From Allodiplogaster sudhausi (lineage: Eukaryota > Nematoda > Chromadorea > Rhabditida > Diplogasteridae): a stretch of 64,000 bases of DNA. A model generated the notes under the pieces. The model was not told the origin of the DNA. It ran no database searches and saw only the letters and a list, made by a program, of their open reading frames with translations. This document shows, piece after piece, positions 1 through 10,650 of this stretch. The first letter of the stretch is position 1; the number at the start of each line of letters is the position of its first letter. The DNA lies in contig CALZFC010000005.1 of the NCBI GenBank assembly GCA_945643635.1, positions 7,960,501 to 8,024,500 on the forward strand, read 5' to 3'. A program made the position numbers and the translations under genes.

Positions 1-86
1 TTGATTGAATTGAGAGAAGAATCATTGAGTAGCCAATCCCTCAAGTACAAACCAATCCTTCTAGGCAAGGATTCCCTCCCTCTCAC

Positions 87-863
87 CTGATCCGAGAGGC
101 GAGAGATTTTGAAAGAGAGATGTGACATCCATGCGAGAGAACTGACCGAGCGACATCTCAACAGAAAAGATTAACGAAATGAGAAATGGCTGGGAGACCT
201 TGAGATAGAGCAGGGGCGCCGCCACCACGGCAGTCCACACTGCCACGGGTACGATTGCGTTGTCTGCAGTTAGAGGATATGCACTTTAAGGTACTTCATG
301 CTTCCATATAGTTCATATTTAGGGCATCGAAGTTCAAAAAGAAATGCTGACATCCAAATTGGTAGAGCAGAAGAATCATCGAAGCGATCGTTTCATAACC
401 TGAAGGATGAACAGATAAGGACAATGAAAGAAGTTAAGTTAGTAACCGCATGTAAGGGAGAAGAAGATGTGGAGTCGGTCGATGAAATTGGAGAGATTGA
501 AGTGGGTCAGCTGCTGAAAAAGCTGGCCTTCTACGCGACTCTGCAACCATAATTTATGATCGAAACAGTGTTTAAATGGATGAAAAGACAGAAAAGGACC
601 AAGTTGGATGAGAGTTTCATCTCTAATCAATAAGTGAGTGAAATATGCACATTGCCATGCTGCGAGCCGTCCGACTCTGGCGGGAGAACCTCTGGCAGAT
701 CGTCGTCTTCTTCGTCTTCATCATCTCCAAGGCGAAGTTTATTGATCTGATAATTATCGTTGATATCTCCTTGACCATGAAAAGGAATGCCTGAAGAAGT
801 TAAAATGCAAACCCGCTTAGACGCGATGTCGTACTCGGCCGAGTAACCAGCCGGCGGGAGCAT
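87..863 (-). CDS. Divergent SLC6 (Na+/neurotransmitter symporter-like) protein, N-terminal part
   Basis: Three phase-consistent exons, 863-651, 540-447 and 263-87, then the gene runs off the left edge. The first exon gives a cytoplasmic tail with a strongly acidic run (GDDEDEEDDD). The second starts with SRVE followed ten residues later by NLSN. That has the spacing of SRxE...GLGNxWRFP in SLC6 transmembrane helix 1, but the GLGN/WRFP residues that bind sodium are replaced by NLSN and IDRL. The third exon has a hydrophobic helix followed by VEMSLGQFS and FQNLSPL, matching the SLC6 pattern (E-x-x-LGQ ... F..L.PL) at helix 2 and the following loop. By family it would be a plasma-membrane solute carrier, but loss of the helix 1 core suggests altered or lost Na+ coupling. 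The start ATG at 863 is the first in frame; an earlier exon cannot be excluded. Confidence 0.6.
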
Positions 864-1268
864 TGATGGTGTAAATGATGTGGTTTGTCAAGCAATCCTT
901 CAAGATCTTTCAATATTTCATTTTTTCCTGCTAAAAGTACTTTGCTTGGGTATGTAGATCAGGCTATCGATTTTCTCTTGCTGCAAATTCTCATTCACTT
1001 CGTCTGCCAGCATTAATCATTGCAGACATTTTTCTTCCTAAGCACATTGATATTTTTTTCTCCTTTTTCTGAGTGTCTGGAGGCATGGGAAATCGGAAAT
1101 GTTTTTTTTTAGAATTTAAAAACAGATTCGTCATGAAGAAGGGGAGGAATTGATATGGAGTTAAGTTCTCATATAAAAGGATCCGGCTAGCCTCGTCCAG
1201 ACAGCTGAGCTTCGACATTTCCATTCCAACTAACAATCTCGTTTCCTTGCATTCTTCAGACTTCCGTC
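864..1268. other. Intergenic, between divergent SLC6-like and Cys-rich secreted genes
   Basis: No convincing exon. It is AT-rich and probably carries the two divergent promoters; a candidate TATA-like run lies at about 1170-1176, some 95 bases before the ATG of the plus-strand gene. Confidence 0.4.
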
Positions 1269-1891
1269 ATGAGCTTCATTTCCTACTTGATCCTTGCAAC
1301 GACTACTCTTCTTCTCGCTTCGGTTCAATGCCAAGCGCAGAGACTACCTGCACCAGGAGTTCCATGTGGTTTCTGTTAGTGGTTATCATTTTTTTATTCA
1401 GCGTCTCTTTCAATTAGCATTTTTTTTCAATTGTATTCAAAGTGACAAAAGAGAGGAAAAGGTGGTGATTAGCCTGCACTCGGAGGGCGGAGTTCCGCGT
1501 GACCCTGGACGGGCAGCTGGCTCAGGCTGCGTGTTCCCAGAGGGGAACGTCGCCCTCTGAGAGATGCTCCTCTTGCTGTCAGGCCTATGCTCTCTCCGCC
1601 GGTCTCACCGCTGTCAGTTCTCCGCATTATCAGGATTGCTGTATATTTGCTTCCCGCACTCACCTACTGTTCACGTTTGCTCACATTTATTTTTAAAAGT
1701 AGAAAATCCATGAATGGATTAATGATAATACTAATAATGATGATGAAAGTGAATTAAAGAACATGGCATCTGGCTTCCCCTCCTCCGACCGCGCCTCTTG
1801 CGTCTGCTGCGTCAACAACAACAAGTGCAGCGGCAGTGGCAATCCCCCTCCTGCCATTATTGGCGGCGACGCCTTCCCCACCTTTGCTTAG
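1269..1891 (+). CDS. Small secreted cysteine-rich protein
   Basis: Exon 1 (1269-1368) begins with an ATG and encodes a clean signal peptide, a hydrophobic run ending LLLASVQC/QAQ. It splices at TGTG|GT into an exon starting at 1473 that holds CSSCCQAY and QDCC motifs. A last exon (about 1760-1891) holds DRASCVCCVNNNKCSG and ends FPTFA-stop. About 12 Cys, several in CC pairs, imply a disulfide-rich extracellular peptide. The exon 2 to exon 3 junction is unclear: the obvious donor GTATAT leads to a frame break, so that junction, or the gene itself, may be damaged. A poly(A) signal AATAAA lies at about 1956. I do not recognise the family; small secreted Cys-rich proteins are common and fast-evolving in nematodes. 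Confidence 0.55.
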
Positions 1892-2217
1892 CCTTTCTTG
1901 CTTAGTCATTTCCATAAGCTCTCATTGAATTTCGAAAATTGTATTGCGATTGGAAATAAAAATGGTCTTCATCAGCTTGAGCACCACGATTATGTTGGAT
2001 CGATATTGTATGAGACAAACTATGCATATGAACATGTTTCAGAGAAAAGCGTGAGAGATAATTGAACAGTTCAAAAAGAATAATTATTAAAATGATTAGG
2101 TTTGCTTGGCCCGAGTGACGAATGCAGGGTCATTCAATGACTTCCACGCTTCGAATTCAGCCTGATGAAAGATATTCGATAAGGCCGATGGTCCATCATT
2201 CTTATTACCTTCTCAAT

Positions 2218-3984
2218 TCAGTTCTTCTTTTCCAAAGAATTGCCACTGACCCAGAGGCGTTGCTGTTCTTTCCTTATGGCTTCCTGCGAAAGTTGCTTGG
2301 CCAGAAGAAGTCGCTTCCACTCCGGAATCGCATCGTTCGAACCTGGCGAGGCAAAGATCACTAATTAAAATTCATTGCAGAAAAAAGTTTTAATTCAAAG
2401 TGCCAGGAATTAATTGAACGTAAATGACAAGGACGCAACCTTTCATAAACTTCGGCGTTTCGTTCAAGCAGAAGGCAGGAGTGAGGATATTGCGAACTTG
2501 TTCACAGTTTTCTGTCGTCTAGAAATGTGAACGATGGCAGAAGCATAGGAAACTAACGAAAAGAATGCGAAACCTGCGCGAATCGCTTGAGAGTCTCGCG
2601 TCTCCGCTCTTCGTTCACTTCCTTGACTCCACGAATGCCTCCGGCGACTGTGGAATTGCGTAGATCGGCAAGCACGGTCTGATAGGCAGAAATGATTGAG
2701 AGTTTATCTACTAGGAAAGGCAAATGGAATAATAGAGAGGAAAAGAGACTTGATTGAGAATGGGAGCCGCGATGTTACTCCCTCCTCCTCCAGCCCTCAG
2801 CTTCTCTCCACTCCCCTCTGCTAGACGACGCATCCTCTCGCTCACTGCAATCTCTTCTCTTTGCAACTCTCATTTCAGCGTAATTTAGACAATTTAGTCA
2901 TTGTTCAATGTACTTATATAGAATACCATCGGCTCCTTCCGCTTCCTTCGATTCTTCCTGCTCCTTCGTTCTCTCCACTGTCTGTCTAATTGCAGCCACT
3001 GGAGCGTACTGCCGGAACGTCAGATTCAAACTCTAAATTCAACATATATTTATTTGGTCTAGCCAAGCTTATCTACAAAGTTGGATGAATAAGAATTGCA
3101 TTTTGTCCTTTATGGTCATTTTAGCTTTCCTTCTCACCATGATCTTAGATCGAATCTGATCAAAGCTGAGCTGCTGGTCAAGGACGTCGTCCAGGTCATC
3201 TAGTACGGCCTCACTTTCGAGAAGGAGGCTTTTCTGCCGGCCCTTCTCTTCCACTCTTTAAGAATTCCTTTCACATTTAAAAGAGATATGGATCTGGTGA
3301 AAAGAACGAAAGGCCTACTTTTGTCCCTGTCGTATGACATCTTGAATTTTATGAGTGGGAGGCAGCGAATTCCTCTCCTCTTCCTCAGAATTCCCTCTCT
3401 CCATCTCCTTTTCAGTGTTCGCCTTCTTTTGGTGTTGATAAATCAGAGCAGTGTCCAGGGCTATTCGTTGTTCTGAAAACAACCAGACAATTCTGTTAAT
3501 CTTCTTGCGTAAATCACCTCAATTAAAAAAATCAAAACAGATTCAAACATACGCAAATATAACTTAAATTTATGATAAAGATTATCAAACCGGAAATAGT
3601 TGTTTCCGCTTTCCTTTGCTCTTGCGTTGGGTTGCGCTTTGAATTTCTCTTTCTAGCATCAACCAGCCTGCTGTTCTCAACTTCTCGTGGAACATTCCGG
3701 ATCACCTAAAAAAAGCAGAGCATATTTCAGTGAACTCGATTAAGACTCCTTCCATATCATAAACATATAAATATCTAATGAATACATCAGATATGTACAT
3801 GTGTATCTACGTATTTATTACCCTTTTCAGATGAAGAAAAAGACGATTTCGTGTGTATTAGAACCTTTCCGGTGGGTCGCGAGTAGTGAATGAGAGATGG
3901 AGACTGGCGGATCTGCTCAGAAAGACGAGTCGGAAAGACTCGGATTCCAATCGGAAGAGGGCGACGTGGAGGAGCAGTTTCCAT
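2218..3984 (-). CDS. Unrecognised basic protein, eight exons, 317 aa
   Basis: Eight exons keep a single open frame: 3984-3865, 3705-3591, 3472-3319, 3255-3077, 2985-2927, 2678-2574, 2518-2440 and 2360-2218. The protein is strongly charged. It has a Pro/Arg-rich N terminus (METAPPRRPLPIG), a central acidic heptad-like stretch (LLLESEAVLDDLDDVLDQQL) and an Arg/Lys tract (WRERRSRKNRRKRKEP). The C terminus contains IPEWKRLLLAKQLSQEA and ends SLEKKN. The P-x-W-K-R-x-x-L-x-K helix resembles short amphipathic motifs seen in actin- or phosphatase-regulator tails such as taperin and espin; this is only a resemblance. No catalytic domain or signal peptide is visible, and the charge suggests a cytoplasmic or nuclear scaffold. 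The exon structure is well supported, the function is not. Confidence 0.7.
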
Positions 3985-4700
3985 TCCTCCAGCAAAGAAA
4001 GATTGTCACGAGGACAATGGCCGTTCATACAAAAAGAAAATAAGCACCAGACGCAAAACAGTCCTTTTTTGGGTGAAAGGGATCGTTGACAACGAAAGGC
4101 TGCAAATGCAAAGAATGGAATGGCAACTCTCAGTTTAAATGACAGTTGCTACCGGCAGGAATGTGTAAGACCGTCACAAATGGATAGAAGGGGAGTGACT
4201 GATAATGTCTGCGGGGGCAGTGAGGGAGGCCATGGGAAAGACACAAAACATTCCCGGATGGGTGTGGTTGAGAGAGGAAGAGAGAGTGTGTGTTTGTGTG
4301 AGATGCAGAAAATGGAAGGACAACTGCGGCGTAGAAGAAGGAAGAGGCTTGCGGTTGCCAGTGATAGAAGAGACGGGCTAAAAGGAAGTCAGGAGGAAAC
4401 GTGTGATAAAGCAGCGATAATTTAGTCTGCGGTGATAAGAAGAAGGTGGTTAGAGACTGAAAGATAGTGGAGAACACAAAAGCAAGCAGTGTGTGAGAGA
4501 GGGAGAGTCAGAGAAGAAGACGAAAGAAGTAAGAAATTGAACAAGAAACAACCAAAGAAGATTGGAGAAGAGCAAGGAGAAAAACCGAAGCTTTCGATTT
4601 TTAGTTAATTTCGTTTGCACCTCCTTTGTTTTAAAAGCAAAGTGAAAAAGGAAGGGAAAAAGATGAATGAATGAGAAGGGAATGAATACAGAGCCGCTCC
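3985..4700. other. Intergenic, purine-rich
   Basis: AG-rich sequence upstream of the minus-strand gene ending at 3984. Overlapping ORFs on both strands near 4120-4480 have low-complexity translations (runs of L/S/F or K/R/E) and no convincing splice context, so no gene is called. Confidence 0.4.
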
Positions 4701-4701
4701 A

Positions 4702-5038
4702 TTAAGTTCTCTCTGCATCTCATTCCTTCCTCTTCTTCCCCTCATTCCTTTCAAGTGAAGACAACCCTCCAAAAGAATGCTGGCGTGGCAAAACGTTGGA
4801 TGGACGATGCTAACCTTCAAATTCTCCCAAATCAACAGCAGACGCTTTGGAAGTACAAACGAATGTATTTATCGATGCGAACATCTACCAAGGTAAGTAA
4901 ATAGATTTTCCATTAATATTCTTGATAGTAGGGAAAACTCCTCCCTGAACTGCCAAAGAACGAAGCTTCACCTCTGGACGCATCTCAGGAATGCATTACT
5001 GCCCTGTCAATCGCAAGTACAGAGAGGACCAGTTATTA
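4702..5038 (+). CDS. Possible two-exon coding fragment, unknown product
   Basis: A candidate exon ends at a strong donor (ACCAAG|GTAAGT, donor G at about 4893) and carries an open frame reading NAGVAKRWMDDANLQILPNQ. It joins in phase to a second exon after TAGTAG (about 4932), reading GKLLPELPKNEASPLDASQ and ending at a TAG near 5036. No start codon or earlier exon could be identified, and the product is not recognised. It may be the 3' end of a gene or a chance frame. Confidence 0.25.
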
Positions 5039-5660
5039 GGAAGGCCAGCAAAGTGCCTGGGAGGAAAGACCGCGACTGGATCTTGCACTCGCATGTCTGA
5101 TCTTCCCCTTTCAACAACTTGAACTACTTCTGAGATGTATCTTGCTGCTCACTGATGAGATGGACCTGCTCTCTTTTACATATTTTCATGATAGGTTCAA
5201 TCTTTATTATATGTATGTATGTAACTACATATTTATGTACACATGCAATATGTATTACATAAATGTAAAATATTTATCTTTCACCACAAAGACGAGGCAA
5301 TAGTCAATAATGTTGATTGATGAATACTGTGTATAGACAAGGCACACACTGGAAATGGAATGTAATCCTTAATGGCATTTCAATACATTTCCTTTTTTAG
5401 CCGTTTATGGATAAATGACGAAAAAGTTCAGATAGATTCTGAATGCAAAAGTGAGAGAAAAAAGGAAGTGAGGAAATGGAAGTACATTTGAAGTGACATT
5501 CAACATTGACAAGGAACACACATAATTCATTCCTTGCTGGTTCTGCATCAGAAATTTGGACGATTCGATTTGCGTATATTAATATGCAAAAGTCCGTTTA
5601 ACGATTTCTTGATGCACTCGAAGAGAGTGCAATAAAAACTTTTGTGACTGAAAACCTTCG
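5039..5660. other. Gene-free AT-rich stretch
   Basis: No supported exon. Short (TATG)n/(TACA)n simple repeats occur near 5205-5260. Confidence 0.35.
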
Positions 5661-5672
5661 TCACCGAACAAC

Positions 5673-6833
5673 CTTATCAATTTGATTAAAACGCGACGGC
5701 CAATAAAGCGAGGGGATCGAAAGAGAATGATTCATAATGGTGGCATAAACTCTTTGCTGGTCTTGTAGATCATTGCTTGGATACGATGCCCTCAAGAATT
5801 CGAAGGTGGGAAAGGGAAGAAAGTCCGAAGGAGGGGACAAAAAGGAGAGAAAGAAGGAGAGAAGGGAGAAAGGGAGGAATGAAAGTGGAATCGAGGGAAG
5901 GCTATGATGAGCACAGCTGTGCGCACAGCAGAAATGTATTTGAAGTGCCATGAAATAGAATTTGGTTAGCATAATTCGGAGATGAATTACCTTCTTCTGC
6001 CATTTCGCTGGCTTCATTTGGTGTTGCTTCTTCCATTTCAGTTGTGATTTGTATGACTCATCCCTTCTTGTTTCCTGAAACGAGATCAATCGGGGTCTTC
6101 ATTGCATCCCTTCCCCCTTTTGCTCAGCCGCTTTCTCTTTCCTCGAGATATCGCCATAGCGACATTACCTCACATGTACACAACAGTTGAGAGAGAGCAG
6201 GAGGATGGATACAGAAACAAATACAGAGGAGGAGAGAGTGAGAGACAAAGGAATGAGAAGAGAGAGGGTAGAAGAAAGAGACAAACAGAGAGCGAGTGAG
6301 ATAAGCGAGGGAAAGTAAGAAATCAGCACGTGCTTAAAAAAACACAGAGGTGCCAAATGAGATTCCTCGCGGCGGCTTGCTATATCCGTGCTCGGGATTG
6401 CCATTCTCCTCAATCTTCTCTTTCTGTCAGCCAACTCCTGATTGTGAGCAGGTATAGATTTACAATGAGATTAGATTATCCTCTCATCCACCTGCACATT
6501 CTTTTTCAATCTTCCAACGCTGTCAAGAATGTCAATGTTGAATAGCACTCTTTGCCAGTTGTACAGATAAGATTCGGATTATTTTTTTCCCCTTCGCCAG
6601 TTTCTGTTTGTCCGCTGGAAGGCAGCTTCGAAGCTCTCACGACGCCGTTTCTTATTTGAAAGGGGAAAGCTTGAATACTCTTCTCCTCCACTTCTAACAT
6701 TCCCATGTCCATGTAAATATCTTGGTCGGTTTCCATCCGCCCGCAGGGTGCCAATCTGGCTTGCTCGCGTGTCCTTCCACCCAACAATCCAGCCTTCTCT
6801 CCAATCCCTTCCCTTATTCCTCAGATTTGGCAA
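5673..6833 (-). CDS. Possible multi-exon gene, structure unresolved
   Basis: Three minus-strand stretches look coding but were not joined. 6833-6579 is open in two frames for over 80 codons each; one is basic (NKKRRRESFEAAFQRTNRNW), the other acidic (DQDIYMDMGMLEVEEK). 6076-5992 is a short exon with a good acceptor (CGTTTCAG) and donor (AAG|GTAATT), encoding either a Lys-rich segment or, from an internal ATG, MEEATPNEASEMAEE. 5790-5673 encodes ASYPSNDLQDQQRVYATIMN. No family is recognised. AG-rich sequence between them argues that some of this is noncoding. Confidence 0.25.
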
Positions 6834-7473
6834 GGGGCCATCCTGTCGTTGCTACACACAGAAAAAAAGTTACGCTCAAAATAAGTTATGCTAGCAATGT
6901 ATCGTGGGTAAGTTACGTGGAGAAACACTTGTCAAGTGTTCGCCCCCCACGTCGTCGTCTCCTCCTAAGAAACAAAGCATAACTTTTTCAGTGGACCCCT
7001 GAAAGATACGTGGGGTTATACTTAAGACGAGCCAACACAAAAAAAGTTATGATCGAGCGAATCCGCTCCACTCCATGAGGAAAAGCAAGATACGTGGAGC
7101 GTAACTTATCTGCATAAAAGAAAAGTTAAGCTGCCTCGTCCGTGAATTCGCTCGGGTGATTGCTGATTCTCGCCAAGCATCGCACTATAAATGCGGTGCA
7201 AGCGGAATGTTTTTCTTAACTGTTTTTTTTCTGTTTTCTGTTTTCGTTTGATTCGCTTTTGATTTCTACTTACAAGGGAACCATCTGAAGATAAGTTGGA
7301 GAATTTTGATCTCACCTATCCAGATCGATAGTCCAAGTCGAGAAATGATGATAACCATTTTTACTTTTTCCTTAATGGCCTCTGGCGATTTTATATTGAT
7401 TTTTAAATTTTGCATAAAATCGCGGATTTAGTGACCTTGCCATTGTCAATGTGTCACTTAAGCAATTAAACAT

Positions 7474-7545
7474 GGCCTGCGCGGCGCAGTGGGATGCGCG
7501 CTCGCCTGCAGTTTTGAGCGTCGCAGGTTCGAACCCCATTCGGTT
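7474..7545 (+). ncRNA. tRNA-like sequence with pol III A and B boxes, left arm
   Basis: GCGCGGCGCAGTGGGATGCG resembles a tRNA D-arm/A box and GGTTCGAACCCC (7526-7537) is a consensus B box. Their spacing is tRNA-like, but I cannot fold a clean acceptor stem. A tRNA-derived SINE head or decayed tRNA is more likely than a functional tRNA. Confidence 0.5.
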
Positions 7546-8329
7546 CAAATATTTTGCTGCAGTTTTGCAAGTTCAAATTTGAAGAAGTACATAAAGAGAA
7601 AATTTTTTCAATGAGAGGAGAGTGCATATACACTTTAAATTGGTGTTAAAAAATTTTTACTTGTGTATAAGGGCATTCCGTGTTGGATGGTGTTCAATTC
7701 GCCCTTGCTTGCGAATCCACTATCAACCTATTCAGTGGGGCCTACCCCAAAAAAGTCGAGGAAAAAAATTTCCCCGAAAATCACCACAGGGGGGTAATTT
7801 GGTGCGAGGATTGCGAATATCTAGTTTATTTTTAATTCTGAAGTCATTTAAAAAAAAGTTACGGTAAGTAGGTATGCGGTATAAATTCCAAAAAAGAAGT
7901 ACGGCGTAAACAACAAGAAGTATGTAGACTATCTGTCCGAGTTCCTGTTGAGGAAACAGTTCGGAAAACAGAAAGGAGTCTTCTTCCACAAAAGGAGATC
8001 AAAACAAATTTCTATATTTTTTTTAATGACTTCAGAATTAAAAATAAACTAGATATTCGCAATCCTCGCACCAAATTACCCCCTCTGGTGATTTTCGGGG
8101 AAAGTTTTTTCCTCGACTTTTTTGGGGTAGGCCCCACCGAATAGGTTGATAGTGGATTCGCAAGCAAGGGCGAATTGAACACCATCCAACACGGAATGCC
8201 CTTATACACAAGTAAAAAATTTTTTAACACCAATTTAAAGTGTATATGCACTCTCCTCTCATTGAAAAAATTTTCTCTTTATGTACTTCTTCAAATTTGA
8301 ACTTGCAAAACTGCAGCAAAATATTTGAA

Positions 8330-8399
8330 CCGAATGGGGTTCGAACCTGCGACGCTCAAAACTGCAGGCGAGCGCGCATCCCACTGCGCCGCGCAGGCC
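8330..8399 (-). ncRNA. tRNA-like sequence with pol III A and B boxes, right arm
   Basis: Mirror copy of the tRNA-like unit in the left arm of the fold-back, on the minus strand, with intact GGTTCGAACCCC and A-box-like sequence. The two copies would be transcribed toward each other. Confidence 0.5.
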
Positions 8400-8840
8400 A
8401 TGTTTAATTGCTTAAGTGACACATTGACAATGGCAAGGTCACTAAATCCGCGATTTTATGCAAAATTTAAAAATCAATATAAAATCGCCAGAGGCCATTA
8501 AGGAAAAAGTAAAAATGGTTATCATCATTTCTCGACTTGGACTATCGATCTGGATAGGTGAGATCAAAATTCTCCAACTTATCTTCAGACGGTTCCCTTG
8601 TTAGAACGTTGGTAATTTCTTTGTTAAGGTTCCTGAGCTGCCCGTGGAGCTGTAGTGCTAGCTCTACCCGCCGTAGTCAAGGTACATAAATACTAATTTT
8701 ATCGTTTGGTGAATCATTTAGCTCTTTTTTTCTCTAGCTTATTCTTTGTTATTTGTTTAGGTGAATTTTTTTAAATTTAGTCATGGGAGTTGATTTCCTC
8801 ATTTGATAAAACGATTAATTCAAGTTGGTATGTTTAGAAG

Positions 8841-9993
8841 GTCGAGATCAGTAACAAGAAGAGCATCATCTTCTTTGCGGTGCCTTAGCTGAAGCAGTTC
8901 CAGAAGTTCCATGCCTAATCGTGTGCGAGCTTGAGAAGTAGCTGGGCGGCAAGCACATCATCTTCATTACCAGGGTTCGTAAGTGTTTCCTGGTGCCATT
9001 TTCAATCACACTAACCTTGAATAAGAATTAGTAAGAAATCATAGCCAAACTTCAAGAGGCTTTAACTGGTAATAAATTGTTTGTCGTTATTACCAGGCAG
9101 GGTGAAATTTTGCATGTTAGATACCAAGTGGCGATATTTATTTATTAGAAGAAACTTAACGCCTGACTTGCCTTATTGAACTGTACGATATTTGTTTTAT
9201 TTATTTCAATATCAAATGGCCTCGTTCTGCATACGGTTAAAAAGAATAATCCTTGGAACTGATAAAATGAATAATTTCTGTCCTTTAGTCTTATTCAACG
9301 AATTAGTAAATACCATTCTCCAGCGACACAGCCGAAGCGACAACGTGGCAACAAGCGCGTCCTGCAGAAGACGAAGCTACCCCGCTCGCACTCTCACCTC
9401 AACGACATCGTTTACCCCGCTGAGATTGTTGGCAAGCGCACCCGAGTCAAGCTGGACAGCGAGAGTATCATCAAGGTAGGATCAAGATTATTGAAGAATG
9501 CAGTTGAAAAAACCTTGTGATCTTACCATGAACATTTGGAGAATACCATGCCAGGAAATAGAAAACAGTGATTTATATTTGTTGGCTGAATTATTATCAA
9601 TTGATTTCTCTCGCACACTATCGGTTTTTAGCTGGAATTGCAACTTAATGTTCTTTGCTGTAAAGAAAACTCCCTTCCCCACCCTGTTTTGTGAGCCTTC
9701 GACAGCGGTTATTCCCAAATTTTCGCAATTGTTCGTTAGTTGTTCACATAAATTCAATGAAAACGCACGTGTTTCAGGTCATTGTCAAGCGCTAAATAAA
9801 TTACATTCAAAGCAGACTGATTTCGTATGAAAACCAAATGCAGAAATGAAAAAGGAAGAAAGTTTTTTTTTAATTTTTTTTAATTATCGAGAAAGTTTTT
9901 AATTATCCCTTTTCAAGGTTCCTGGTGGATTCGTACAACAAGCTGACGAATGATGCTGCGCGAATCTACAGGGAGCTCAATTTGGAGGAGTGA
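8841..9993 (+). pseudogene. rps-7: Ribosomal protein S7 (eS7) pseudogene, introns retained
   Basis: Three exon-like blocks match eS7. 8841-8974 reads KKSIIFFAVP-stop-LKQFQKFHA then ELEK-stop-LGGKHIIFITR; 9324-9475 reads PKRQRGNKRVLQKTK then DIVYPAEIVGKRTRVKLD; 9918-9993 reads SYNKLTNDAARIYRELNLEE-stop. The first block has in-frame stops, and the second lacks several residues of the conserved RSRTLTAVHD segment. A degraded earlier exon may lie at about 8620-8680. Splice sites are still visible (CAAGGTAG, TTTTCAAG), so this is a DNA-level duplicate and not a retrocopy. It lies wholly inside the TIR element, suggesting capture and transport by that element. The parental gene is outside the window. 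Confidence 0.85.
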
Positions 9994-10487
9994 GCCACTT
10001 CTTTTGAATATTCGATTTATTCTGAATATTTGATTCGTTTGTATGTTCTGTGCTATTCAAATCTTGTTTTTATTCTTTGTTTACTATTTACTAGACTCAA
10101 TGCTTCTTGTGAATGTTTTGTGGCAAATATGAATTATCTCCTTTTTTATATTTCTCGCCTGGAAGTTTCTGCGGATTTATTTCATTCTCATGATGATAGG
10201 TATTTCCTTGTTATAGGCATATATTTTCTCACTTGTGCGATTTACTTGTAACATGTATTGCTAGGATTTTTTTTGACTGTAAATGTTACCTCAGATTCGT
10301 TGGCGAATGAAATAATCACTCTGTTCCAAAGTGTTGAAATACAGCCAAGATATGTTAAGATACCAACATTGAAATCGATTGACAGATCAATGAATCAATG
10401 GTGAAAGAGACTAACAATAAGATTTTTTGCGGCCGCTCACCACCTCTTGTTTCCTCCTTCTTTCTCAATCCCTCTCCCTCGTTCTCT

Positions 10488-10581
10488 CTCGCTCCCTCTT
10501 TCTCTCTATCTCCCTTCTGCTCTCTCTCTCTCTCTCTCTCTTTCTCTGCCTCTCTATCTATTTCTAGCTCTCTCACTCTCT

Positions 10582-10622
<41 letters not shown>

Positions 10623-10650
10623 GTCTCTTTCACTCTCTCCCTCCGATGAG
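10488..10650. repeat. (CT)n-rich microsatellite
   Basis: Imperfect (CT)n/(AG)n run inside the TIR element. ORFs across it are only S/L or R/E repeats. Confidence 0.9.

Larger units (their letters stand above)
7272..8601. repeat. Large fold-back (inverted repeat), about 585-base arms, about 160-base loop
   Basis: Sequence from about 7272 to 7856 reappears as its near-perfect reverse complement at about 8018-8601, with only scattered substitutions (for example ACCATCTG against ACCGTCTG at the outer edge). The arms would form a long hairpin. The loop (about 7857-8017) is partly open on the plus strand as KYGVNNKKYVDYLSEFLLRK, unlike the arms. Low divergence between arms means recent formation or ongoing gene conversion. 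Confidence 0.85.

Noticed and set aside
5661..6089. 142-codon minus ORF as a single-exon gene
   Set aside because: Its middle is a low-complexity S/L/F run from an AG-rich tract; at most its two ends are exons.
7474..7545. Functional tRNA gene
   Set aside because: A and B boxes are present but no clean acceptor stem or anticodon arm could be folded by eye; it is called tRNA-like only.
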